From Heliocidaris erythrogramma (lineage: Eukaryota; Echinodermata; Echinoidea; Camarodonta; Echinometridae): DNA of 64,000 bases. Location of the stretch: positions 5,886,873 to 5,950,872 of the forward strand of contig CM046853.1 of assembly GCA_025617745.1 (NCBI GenBank). The letters run 5' to 3'. The notes below the pieces were generated by a model that saw only the letters and a program-made list of their open reading frames with translations, ran no database searches and had not been told where the DNA came from. The position numbers and the translations under genes were made by a program. Position 1 is the stretch's first letter, and every line of letters starts with the position of its first letter. Shown one piece after another: positions 21,513-33,800 of this stretch.

Positions 21513-22340
21513 ATGTAACAATAATTTGAACTTGGGTAAGAAGTAAAGGCATTTTGAATCTCTCATAAATGGCTATTCTATGAAAAAAAAGCAAAGCAAA
21601 GTAAAGTTGAAAATATTTTTAGTCCGGGTAGTTCAAAAATATAGAGAACAAATATAAGGGAGTTTCCGGCATGTTAGGCTGATTTTTATAATTCAAAATA
21701 TTAGCAAAAAATAAATAAAATTAGATACCTTGCAAAAATTAACCATAATGCATGATCAAAATATTGGGTAATTCCAGCTATACAAGTAAAATACAGAATT
21801 ATAGCATACATTGTAATATTCCAACCTTTCTTTTTTTGTGGTCTATATTACACAATGAAATAAAGAGTAATATGAGGACTGAGGAGCTTAAAAAAAAAGG
21901 AAGCTGATAGAGACAAGAAACTTGGCATTTTGTATGTGCCAGTTTTTAGACACATTTGCTTATTCTGTAATACTCATACTAAACTGAGCATTGTAATATA
22001 ACAAGTCTACACAAAACTGAATACAAATATACTTAACCTGCATTTCACAGACACACATAAAGTTCATGCATAAGGAATTTTACATTATTGATTTTACCAT
22101 TTTCCTCTGTTATCACGCTGGCAAGAAAAAAAATTGAAATGCCTTCAATGTACTTATATGCTAACAGCCCAGTAAAAAATAACATAGTTTTAAGATTTAA
22201 TCTAAAAAATGATGAAAAAATTCATTTTGGGAGGATGGGATTATTCTAACTTACCTAAATAATTTCGAAAAATATGACGCAGAGTATGTACGTGAATCTA
22301 CAAAAAAAATCCAAGTGGTGAATAAAGAAATCAAAGGATC

Positions 22341-22478
22341 AGGGCACTGTTTCATAAATAACAACTGCCCCATTTCTAAAACAAATTTGCTCTCAGCCAA
22401 TCAGATTCAAGGATTTCAGTAGCTTATAACAACTATTGTAACTTGTTATTGATAACAAGTTTTATGAAACAGGGGCCA
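22341..22478. mobile_element. MITE ending in TTTCATAAA-type inverted repeats
   Basis: The left end GGGCACTGTTTCATAAA pairs with the right end TTTTATGAAACAGGGGCC. The interior contains CAGCCAATCAGAT and CAGTAGCTTATAAC, shared in inverted orientation with the element at 24501-24638. Confidence 0.65.
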
Positions 22479-24500
22479 GGTATGTGTCTAGGAGTCAACA
22501 TAGACACTACATGTATATATCAAGGCACTTTCATAACATTTTTTGTTCTTAAATTATATAAACTCTTTGAGAATCTTTAAGAAGTTTGCAAATATAAAAA
22601 TAATAATCATTTTCCATCCCCTTTGACATACACATGACATACTTTTTACATACATTTGTGACTAGTATTAACACACACTCTACAAAAATAACCAAAGTAA
22701 TATATCCTTGTCAACCTTGGATCAAACATCTACTTTTCATAATTATTAAACTAGAGTCAAGAAGCTTTTAAGAAAAATACATCAGCAAGAGATTTATTCA
22801 TTGTTACATAGATTTAACTGTAATAATAATGTCACCAGACTGGTTCTATAAACACAATACATAAAACAATTGTATTCCCTTGTATTTTGTTATCTCTAAA
22901 AAAACATATTGCATGTTGGGCACTTTTAAAATACCAATCTTATTTATGGAAAAATTGGTTCACATATGGCAACATTTATGACAAGTATTACTTTGTTTAT
23001 TTGTAGTTGTACACATCATTGTAATTTTATAATTTTGAATATGGCACTCTATTTAAAGAAACGTATAATCAAATTCACAGCTCAAAGCTTCACTACTGAC
23101 CTAGAGATTAACCACTAAATAATCTGAACATTTTACACGTTGAGGCATGCAGACTGAATCTTACTGATATCTTTAAATAAATGGAGTAGAATGAAAACAA
23201 ATCCATTAAGATGAATTCAATGGACCTCACAATCAAAAGACTAGAAGTCACAGTGTACTCTTTGAAAAGATTGGAAATTCTTGACATTATATACATTACA
23301 CAATACCTGCATTTTATGACTGGTTTTTAACGCCATCCATACTCTAATCCAATATGGAAGACACATGTCTTACTTGACATGTGAGAAAGGATGACTCTAT
23401 AACTACTACATTGCACTTCCATACCATAACAATTTTCTTTATATCATCAAATAATCTTTCAATATAATAGGGCAAGTCCAAGGTAGAATGGAGAAAACTG
23501 ACCAAGAATTAACATTACAAGTATCATTTTTCTTGCTATCTATACCAATCCAGGCTCTAGTTGGGATTTCGATTTGATGGAACCATCAGGTATACTAAAA
23601 ATGGTGATGTTGATAACATATGAGATGAAATACCACTGGACTTCCCCATAATAACAACTGCATCTTCACTGCATTGTAATAAGAGGAAAACATGAAATGT
23701 CAAGAACACAATTCATCTAAAATTTCTCAAACACCCCTACCTCATTATTTTTGGATAGAAAAATTGAAATGCCACTTTTACACACACAAAAATGATTTCA
23801 AGAGCTCTACACATGATTAATTAAAAATAACTTTAAAAAATTAAACTTTAAATAAGGGCCTGTCATACATGGACCCCTAATATTTTGTTCCTGACGCCCA
23901 GAAAAAAATTAGTGTTTCGTTGTATTTTGACGATGGTATAGAGAGATGGGAATAGGCAAGGAAAACAAACTGCTGATAAATAGAATACTTTCTTATGGAA
24001 CCCTGTAACGTTGAAATAGGATTGCTTCCACCCTTTATTTTCACAAGAAACAAAAGGAAATAGAGAACACATAAATTTATACAATTTTGCTTGCTACATA
24101 AAATTTGAAAAATAATTTGAACTTTCCGTTGCAAATCGAGAGACAGAGATTTCATTTAATAACATAATTTTAAAGGCTAATATCTATTTATAAATAATGA
24201 AAACCTAACTTTCCCCTGTAACAAAAAACTAATTTATCATTCATATTACTAAGAGAGCAATTTACAGTTCGATGTCATAAGTTAAAATTAGCTTGAATCT
24301 CCAACGATGCATATGCATGTTCTTCATTGTTTTTCTCAAACTGATAGAAGTATAGATACTATATCTTTTATAACATAATATATTTATCACGATGGAACAT
24401 TGGACCTCATGCTTTACATAATGACTTCAAAGATTTCCAATGAAGCTTAGAATTGGTAACCTGAATTACCTCAATGATTGTGATATCACCAACATAAATC

Positions 24501-24638
24501 CGGGGAGCATTTCATCAAGCAATTTGTCAGTGACTTTTACCGACAACTGTTATAAGCTACTGAAACCCTTGCATCTGATTGGCTGAGAGCAAAGTTTTCA
24601 GTAAAAAGCACTGACAAAACACTTGATGAAACGCTACT
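24501..24638. mobile_element. MITE abutting the SLC41A stop codon
   Basis: The left end GGGGAGCATTTCATCAAG pairs with the right end CTTGATGAAACGCTAC. The interior shares TTATAAGCTACTGAAA and CTGATTGGCTGAGAG with the MITE at 22341-22478, reversed. On the SLC41A strand it begins about ten bases after the stop codon, so it forms the proximal 3' UTR. Confidence 0.65.
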
Positions 24639-24647
24639 GACGAGGTA

Positions 24648-24833
24648 CTAATCTCCAATGTCCACATCTCTATCACCTAGTAACCATACTATTAAGAAGC
24701 CCAGAGCAAGAAAGGCTGTACCAAGAAGGTCACCCATTGCAGTCAGGTATGGGATTGAGAAGTTATCAGGATCAAGCTTCTTACCCCATAGATAGTATAC
24801 CATCCAATCTGCTATCTGAAGCAGCAAGATAAC
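24648..24833 (-). CDS. SLC41A: SLC41A terminal coding exon 9
   Basis: 61 codons and [23 protein letters not shown] then [20 protein letters not shown] and a final [10 protein letters not shown]. The [18 protein letters not shown] block and the GDRD.D.GD C-terminus are diagnostic of SLC41. Confidence 0.97.
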   Translation of the reverse strand, partial: VILLLQIADWMVYYLWGKKLDPDNFSIPYLTAMGDLLGTAFLALGFLIVWLLGDRDVDIGD

Positions 24834-27800
24834 CTGGAGAGTAACAATACAAGATGATTATAATATTCTTTGCAATCATATCTTTCTATTTCTTACTCTC
24901 TATCTTTCACATATCTCTCTATCTTATCTATCTAGTCATCAAGATACCTCTATCTTTTTGTCAATCCATTCATCTCCCATTTATCTACCATTTTCTATTC
25001 ATTGTTCATTTATAATTAATAAGGATACAAAAATTTCCTTAGGATATTAATTTTTTAAATTTAAATGCAAATGACCCTTTTCTACTGACTACATATAAAT
25101 TGTTTGTGTTTTACTCTATCTTACCCTTTCTTCCACCATCAAAGTGAACTTTTTATGTGTTGGTGACAATCATTTTCACAAATGTATGTTTGCTTGGACT
25201 TATTAAAGGGCATATTTTACTTACAAATGCAACTGTTCTTTCATGTGTGCTAGGCTGAGCCTCCTCTTTTCCCCAATATTTCTTTTACAAACATATTTCT
25301 AAAAATGTAGTTTGAATAGTTTTAATTTACATTGACTTGACATGAAATGATAGGGATATGGGTGAATCGTGAGGTAACCTACCTGAATGAGAGCTACAGT
25401 GAGGTACATGATGGTCACTCTGAGAGTAATGGATGAGTGACCAGCATTCATGTATGAGATATAGTAGAGAAAGATCAGTTGACCAGGGATGACCATCATG
25501 ATTAGAACACGAGCTGACCGGGAATGCATGTCTAAGGAGAAAAAAATAAAAGATACTGTTGAATTAGAAAATATGCACAACCCATCCCATATTTTAAGCA
25601 GCAGGGACTACCAGAGATGACTGAGGTGTGCAGTTTGTTATCACTTTGATATCTTCTTGGAAACCAGTATATAGGCTAAAGAAATGCTCAACAATGGATG
25701 ACTCCAATACTCAGCAACAAACCAACAAGGACATGCAAAGTGAAAATCCTTTATATTTTGACTGAGAATTTTATATAGTGAAGCTAAGCGTTTTGTTTCT
25801 ACATTCTGACAGTCTTTCTTAAATACAATTGTCACTAGATATGCATATATATGCACAGATAAGTAGCATTATACATGGAAACAGTGGCTATTGAATAAAA
25901 TAGAGATTAACTATCATTTCATTTTAAATCAAGAATATATTATAATCCTGTATTAGTAGTCTAAAATTCATTCTGAGTTGAATCAATGAATAAACTATGT
26001 ACATAATGTAATATTTAGTTTTGTACTGAATAGCATACATTTACCTTTTCCAAAGAAAACAGTGAAAGGTGAGTTGCATTTCTTGATTCTCTCTGGGTCT
26101 GGAGTGCCAAGACTACCAATGCCATGTAGATGTGTCGAAATTCTGCTGGACTGCACAGCAACGAGGTTGCCCCCAACCCCATTAATGACAGGACTGAACA
26201 CAGCAACGCCTTCATTGGTGCGGATTGCAACGTCCAACACAAGTCCTCCAATACTGCAATGTATGAACAAGTCATGAAAAAGAATTTTCAATCGGTGTTG
26301 GTCAAGGCCATATTCATTTGAAAATATGTTTTTCCTGGTGCACAAACAAACTGATAAGTTTATTCCCTCATGATATAACAATAACGAACTGAATAAACGT
26401 AAATTCAACAAGTTTCACTCATTGTCTTTTTAACATCAGCTTTCTCAAAATTTTTGGTCCTATCATGTTTATATCATCCCTCCAAAAGTCTACATGAGTA
26501 AGGGAGATTATTGAATTCACTTTTTTTCATTAGTTTCATTAACTTGTACATGACTAGCATCATAAAGAGTTATATGGCTTATTCTCGTCCATGCTATGAT
26601 TCTATACTGTACACATGGAATCCTTCTCTTTGAGGACATTTTTGCCCATTTTGCGCAACATGAAATTAATATGAAAATAAACATACGCAATTATTTCTGT
26701 TTATGTACTCTTTAAACCTGTGTATAACATGTTGTCAATATATACTCAGCCGAGCACAAAACATTTACCACATAAAATTATTTAACATATCAATTTAAAG
26801 AATGAAGTAACCTCTGACCTGCTAATCACCATGGCAGCAATGACCGGTGACCATCCATTATAAAGCACATCCCTGGTGTAGTCATTGCGCTTAGCAAGGA
26901 ATGCCCATAAAGGTACTAACAGCAAAAAGAATACAATGATAGTGGGAGCCAACCAGTGTTGCTTGCCTGCAAAATAAAGAATAAAAAGATTCTTTTACTT
27001 ATTTTCTCAAAGTATTTACAAAGATTATTTTGCCATAGGAAAAATGATATCAAATGATTACCAGTGGCGTATCCGGGGGGGGGGGGGCGCAACAGGTGCG
27101 CGCCCCCCCTATTGGCCGTCGTAAAAAAAAAAAAAAATAGCCCCCCCAAAAAAAGTTGTGCGACCATGTTGTGACGGAGTGGCAGTTCTTCCTTACCCCC
27201 ACCCCAACCCCCCCCCTTAGGTAATGTGATTTGTTGGATGTCCACAGGCCAATCATCTTCAAAATAATAGTTTGGGTAACGTTGGCAGTATCAATGTGTC
27301 CGTAGGAACTGGTACTGCAGCAACAGGTAACATTGATTGCCTGGAACAGCTTATGTGTGTAGGGCAAGCGTTACTCTGACCAAATTGTTATCAGTACAGT
27401 ATACAGCACTGCATGCATGGTTTGTGACAAAATACCTTGATTGATCTATGGTTCTATTCATGCGATTATTCAACTCCAAGTTCATCAAATATTATCGTGA
27501 AAATTTGAAAAATGAGCAAGCAGAAGTCCCTGATCACAGATTTTTTCGCAAACGACGGAAGGTACGTAAGAGTAGCTCTGTATTTTTCAACAACGGCTCT
27601 TTGCTCTGCTGCATTGCAGTTCGCACAGTTCCACACGACATATCAACGTTAGGCTACACATTACACAGCATACTCCATAGGCGGCTCAAGTTAGGCCTGA
27701 GCAGTAGATCGTCACGGATTAACGTTAGGCCTACGTTAGGCTAGGCCTAATGGACGTAGTGTACTGTAGTGCGTTAGCCTAGGCAGCCTAGGCTAGTGAT

Positions 27801-30800
27801 ATCATCAGGCTACTTATAAACTTAGGCTAGGTAATGTGCTGTAGGCCTAGTACTAGCCTAGCCTACAGGTTGTAGTACTGGTCCGGCTGGGCTAGTCATC
27901 GATCATTCCGTTGTGCTACAGTAAGTTTCACAAACTTCCTGGTATCCACACTAACGTCATAATGTTTTCGTTTCACAGGAAGAAGCGAAAGCGAGATGAC
28001 TCCGACACTGCGGCACCACAGCATCATGGGGCAGGAGGTGACATTGATGCAACAGCTGCCACCACTAGTACTGCTGGAACAAGCACCCAAGAGGAGCCTC
28101 AACAAGGTAATTTGTCACACCTAAACTATAGGGCTGGTCACACAGACACTGATGCAGTGGTCTCAGTCACTCTGGACAGGAGCAGGCACCCTGCGGCCTA
28201 AATTTGGCGCACCTGACCATGCCAATTTGCTGTCCTGCGGAGTGCTCGATAATCCCAGGCATACAATTTTATCAATAGTCAATCTACTTCATGTTTGCCC
28301 ACAGGAAGGCTGTGAAGTGCTTATGGCCTACTAGTTTAACCAGAATGTTAAAAATGAGCGGTGTAAATAATAATCTGCATAGGAATGGAAATTTTGGGTC
28401 CAAGCTTGTGATTTCATCCCATATTCAATCAACAAAACACTGTCACCTAATGGGATAATTGGCATATATTTTGATGTATTTCAGACCTTTTTGGTAAAAA
28501 CAATGGCACATATTATTGAAAGACAAGTGGTAACCTTCATGTTTTTTTCTTCTATTCTTATTTCAGCTCCAACTTCGGCTGATCCGCCATCTGCGCCAGA
28601 CATTGCTGACTTCTTAAATCGTAAGGTCAGTGACGAAGAGAGATTCCACCTGATGGAGAACAGAAGTCCGCACCCACTGTTCAAGTTTCCAAGTAGGGAT
28701 TTCAAGGACAAGAGGAAAGAATCAGGAGTAGCGAAGCGGTATTGCCAGCATGACTGGTTCAAGACGTTCCCGTTTCTGTGCTACTCCGCCAAGGAAGATG
28801 GACTTTATTGCCTGCATTGTGTTTTGTTTCCCACCAATCCTAAGAAGGGGGCACGAAGTAAGTTACTCGTCTCACAGCCCTACTGTAACTGGAAAGATGC
28901 ACGGTCTGACATTAATGACCACTCTACTTTGGAGTACCACAAAGCTGCCATGTTCATCATGTCCAACTTTTCCAAGACTATGGCAGCTCCAGACCAACGA
29001 ATCGACCAGGCCCTGTCAGAGAAAGGTAGGGAACTGATTCAGAAGAACCGAAAGTTCCTGAAGTCCATATTGAAGACTGTGGAGATCTGTGGAAGGCAAG
29101 GATGGGCACTGCGTGGACACAGAGATGCCCAAACATCATCAGCTTTGAACAAAGGCAACTTCAAGGCATTGCTGGACTTCCGCGTAGATGCAGGTGATGG
29201 AGCCTTGGAAGAAAACATTGAAAGTGCCCCACGCAACGGCATGTACACGTCTGCTCCCTGCCAGAATGATCTCTTGCTTTGTATAAAGGAGTATATGCAG
29301 GGATTCATCATTTCTGAGGTGAAGGCCCAGCTTTTGGGACCTCTCTACACAGTAGAGGCCGACGAAGTCACGGATGTTGCCAACTGGGAGCAGCTTGCCA
29401 TCGTCATCCGTTACCTCAAGGGAAATCAACCAGTTGAGCGGTTAGTTGGGTATGTTGCCTGCGACTCTATCACTGGTGAGGAGATATGCCGGAACATTTT
29501 AGGAATACTGACAGCTCTTGGACTTGATCCTCAAGACTGCCGAGGTCAGACGTATGATGGGGCCGGAAACATGGCTGGCAAGGAAAGAGGCTGTGCTGCA
29601 CGATTCCAGGCAGTATCCCCCCGGGCTCATTATCATCACTGTTCCAGTCACAATTTAAATCTGGCACTCTCCAAGGCCTGTTCTGTGGCTGATATCAACT
29701 GCATGCTTGCTGCGATCAAATCCACGGGGCTCTTCTTCCAAGGCTCTCCAAAGCGGTCGCGCCAGTTGGAGAAGGCTATCAATGAGGAGAACACTCGGCG
29801 GAGAGAGGACCATGCTGGTGGGAAGACACAGATACCTCTTCAGAAACTCAAACTTCTGTGTGAAACTCGATGGGTGGAGCGCCACACCACCTTGGACGAT
29901 TTTGTTGTGCTTTATGAGCCGGTACTGGACTGCCTGGACATGATTCGGGCACAGAGGGACCAGACATGGAGCAGTAAGGCCATCACTGAAGCGAATGGCC
30001 TGATAGCCGCACTGACCTCATCATCATTCATTGTTGCATGTGTGTGTGCTTCGTATGTCTTTGGGTTCACTAAATCCCTTAGTGTGATGCTGCAAGGCAC
30101 CAGCATGGATGTGATCAGGGCCTACGAACAAATCACAATGGTCACTGACGAGATAAAGGCCATCCGTGAAAATGCTGATGCAGAATTCGATTGTCTTTTC
30201 ACATCCATGTCTACTATGGCAGAGGCTGCAGGTATAGAGATCACCATTCCCAGGACTTGTCGCCGACAGACTACTAGGACGAATGTTCCCGCAGATGGCA
30301 GCAGCAAGATCTACTGGAAGAGGGCTGTTTTCATTCCATACTTGGACGGTCTGATTTCCGAGCTGTCAAACCGTTTCGCCAGCCTGTCCCACCAAGCCGT
30401 TCGGGCACTTTGTCTCCTGCCAGCTAACCTTGACCTCTGTTCTGATGATAAGATCGATGCCATCCTGAAGTACTATGGCCCGGACATGCCATCTCCCACT
30501 TCTGCCTTCCAGGAAGTTCGGCTCTGGAAACGGTTCTGGAAGGACAACGCCGAGACACGAAAGTCGGTCAGCGAGACGCTGAAACAGATGAACAGTAAGC
30601 AGTTCCCAAATGTCTGTGCGGTTCTGCAGGTGTTACTACTGCTACCAGTCACAAGTGTTGAAGTTGAGCGAGTTCACTCTGCCTTCAAGATCATCAAATC
30701 AAAACTTCGCAGTACTATGTTAGAGGACCGCCTCAATGCCTTGATCCTGCTGTACTTCCATAAGGACATTGCCTTGGACTATGATGCAATCATCAACATC

Positions 30801-33800
30801 TACAGTCGCAAACATCCAAGAAGAATGATGTTCCTCAACCCAATGGAAGAGAAATGAGTTCAATTTGCCATTTCAGAACTTCAGAGTTAGTAATCTGCAA
30901 TGACTGTACAATCAAGCCATGCCATCATACAACTAATAGCTATTGTAATCAGCATTGTAAGTCTGCCTTTCAGTCGCTCAGTACTATTAAAATGCATGTT
31001 TGTGGGATGCATGTAGTAGGGGTAAAGGGTCCACTTTAATGTAAAAGTTTGGGGTTCCAGTCACGTGGCCGGCGTCCACTAGGGTCGTAGACAGGGGAGA
31101 CAAATGTCCCGGGGCCCGAGACAATTTTGGGGACCCGGAGCAGCTGCCCCACACTGTAGTGGAGCCCGGGTCGGCTCTCGGCGTCCCTCGTTGCGTCCAT
31201 CCAGTGGCAATATTGATGAAAAAAAATCCTCATACCAACTGAAAATATTGTTCATTAAATAGGCTTTAAAATTGGTCACATATAGCACTATTTTGCATCT
31301 CAGCCTTTCTTCAGAAGCAAAAATTTTCCAAAGACCCTTCCCCCATGACGGCGATCAATAATTCCTGGCGCCCCCCCTATTGGGAAATCCTGGATACGCC
31401 CCTGTGATTACAATAAAAATAACATGAATCACAATGGTATGAAGGCTTAAATAAATCAAACTCATTTATCAAAAGTTTTGATGGAATAATTATAATTACG
31501 GAAGCTTACAAGTGCCAACCAGATGACGAGATAAGAAGACGAGATAAGAAGACGAGAAGACAAGATTAATGACGAGAAGACGAGTTATTGGAACTCGGCA
31601 AGTCGACTTATTATGGACAAGAAGACAAGAAGACGGGTTGTTGGAACTCGGCAATTCGACTGGTATAAGACGAAAAGACAAGATGACGAGTTGTTGAAAC
31701 TCGGCAAGTCGACTTGTTTGGTACAAGAAGACGAGTTGACGAGTTATTGGAACTTGGCAAGTCGACTTGTTTAGGACAAGAGGACAAGATGACGAGTTGC
31801 CAAATTGCATTAGCTTGTCATTTCGTCTTCTTGTCCTCAACAAGTCAACTTGCCGAGTTCAAACAACTCTTCATCTTATCTTCTTGTCCTAAACAAGTCC
31901 ACTTGCCGAGTTCCAAAAACTCGTCAACTCGTCTTCTTGTACCAAACAAGTCGACTTGCCGAGTTTCAACAACTCGTCATCTTGTCTTTTCGTCTTATAC
32001 CAGTCGACTTGCCGAGTTCCAATAACTCGTCTTCTCGTCATTAATCTTGTCTTCTCGTCTTCTTATCTCGTCATCTGGTTGGCACTTATAAGCTTCTGTA
32101 TATAATGCAATCAATAGCTATCAAGAAATTTTGACTAATCTTAAAGTAGTGGAAAATTGAAGATATCACTTTCATTTTCTAATAACTAAGATTAATGCAG
32201 CTTTTTGTCAAGAGATATTTTATACAAAAATACATGAGTAAGAATAAGAGTTATGAAGCTGAATATAGGCAGACTATAAACTGTTTCAGAAACTTCAAAG
32301 TTAGAGAAGAATTACTCACCAATAGCTTTGAATAACAGATTGCTGATCCAGGCAAGAAGGGAGAGTGTTATAAGATCTCCAAGACTTGCTGCAATAGGTG
32401 TTGCTACATTGTCTGGGTTGATTTTGCACTTGCGTGATAATAAGATAACTCCTACCATGATAGCTCCTGAAACAGATAAAGGATAGAGACATTGCTCTAC
32501 ATGAACATATTTTTCGGAATAAAACAGTGAAAGACACCCTATCCCATTCCAACCTGGCCCTGATTCTCTAATCTTGCTAGCATTAATTTTTGACATTAAT
32601 TTTTGACATTCATTCTTCGGCATAAAAAGTTTCACAGCTCTCATTACCAGCGCATTAGTGCCCTGTATCAAAATGACAAAATGGTGTTATCATTCTTCCC
32701 TACATTTTACACTCAACTCCTGGTGTTTACACACCGCTCTAAATGTTTGTAATGTTGAATGAATTTCTTTTTTAATTGATATTTCTCTGTGGTGAAATGT
32801 GACAAGGAAGGTAAAGTAAAGAAGCTTCAAATAGGCCTTTACAATTTATCATCTAAAGTTTCATATTTGATAGAGGATTATGTTCTCAGTGAATTTTATT
32901 TCATGAAATAAAAGTTGTAAACTAACAATTATAGAAAAGAACACATATATCTGTACATTTAAACAAGCTTATACATGCAATACTTATTTATAACAATGTC
33001 GACAGAACTATGCAAACTTCTCAAAGTTAGTTGTTAAACATTGATGTAATATTTAAAGACAATGGCAGACAACAGGCCAATAACATAAACCTAGCACTTG
33101 CTTTTTCTAGGCTTTTGCTAGTTCCATATATTCAACCCAAGCACTTCTACAAGTATATATAAGCAATTTTGAATTTGGCTTTCAGAAAAAAAACCAAGCT
33201 ATGTTTGAATTGTACTCTCTTACCCAATCCTGCACTCGCTAATGAAGCTGTAACCATACTACTAGCACATAGGAGTAAGGTATGATTGATATCAAACTCT
33301 CCATCAGGAATCCAACCAAACAATACTGCTGCTGCTGAGGCTAGGAATCCAACAACCAAGGCTTGGCACTATTGTAGAGAGGGGAACAAAAGTGAGTTAA
33401 ATTATGATGATGTCCATGTAATGCTGGTAGGAGATCTATTACACATAGAAGAGGAAATCATTTGTTGGAAGATTTTTATGCAATGAATATATGTATAGTA
33501 GTGCCCAGCCAGGATCATTCCTATAAATTTCAGTTGGTACTCTTTCAAAGCTTTGCTTAAAATGCATTCCCTTTTTTAGCACCGTTACATGGATATCACA
33601 TTTATATACCGTTATATACAATTTTGGTCTGCCATATTGTTTCAGCATGAAGCCAGCCTACATGTAGAGTACTTCTTAATATAAATGGATATATGCCTTT
33701 TATGCTGAACTCAATTTTAGCAAACAAAGTTATAGCTGATGGGAGACATTGTTCCTCACTTCTAGTACGTCAAAAAATTGGCCCAACCACATGGAATGAC

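Larger units (their letters stand above)
20601..24647 (-). other. SLC41A 3' UTR and intergenic DNA
   Basis: AT-rich, with no recognisable exon on either strand. It contains poly-G (21081-21094) and poly-C (21397-21419) tracts, a 47-bp tandem duplication, and two related MITEs at 22341-22478 and 24501-24638. The SLC41A transcript must end somewhere here; I could not pick a single polyadenylation site. Confidence 0.45.
27062..31404 (+). mobile_element. full-length hAT DNA transposon, 4343 bp
   Basis: Bounded by inverted repeats CAGTGGCGTATCCGG (27062) and CTGGATACGCCCCTG (ending 31404) with a TGATTAC duplication outside. Subterminal G/C tracts (27075-27115 and 31365-31380, both with CGCCCCCCCTATTG) extend the inverted symmetry. 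It contains a three-exon transposase on the plus strand, antisense to the host SLC41A gene. The GGCCTA-rich stretch at 27650-27890 is intron 1 of the transposase. Termini, duplication and ORF are all preserved, so it is probably a recent insertion. Confidence 0.92.

Noticed and set aside
27448-27744. 98-codon open frame over hAT exon 1
   Set aside because: It is out of phase with exon 2 and runs through the donor at 27562; another frame ([12 protein letters not shown]) fits the family.
28491-30857. Reading the hAT transposase as one 788-residue ORF from 28491
   Set aside because: The first 25 residues are intronic: a strong acceptor at 28566 and two phase-compatible upstream exons give a better N-terminus with nuclear-localisation-like residues.
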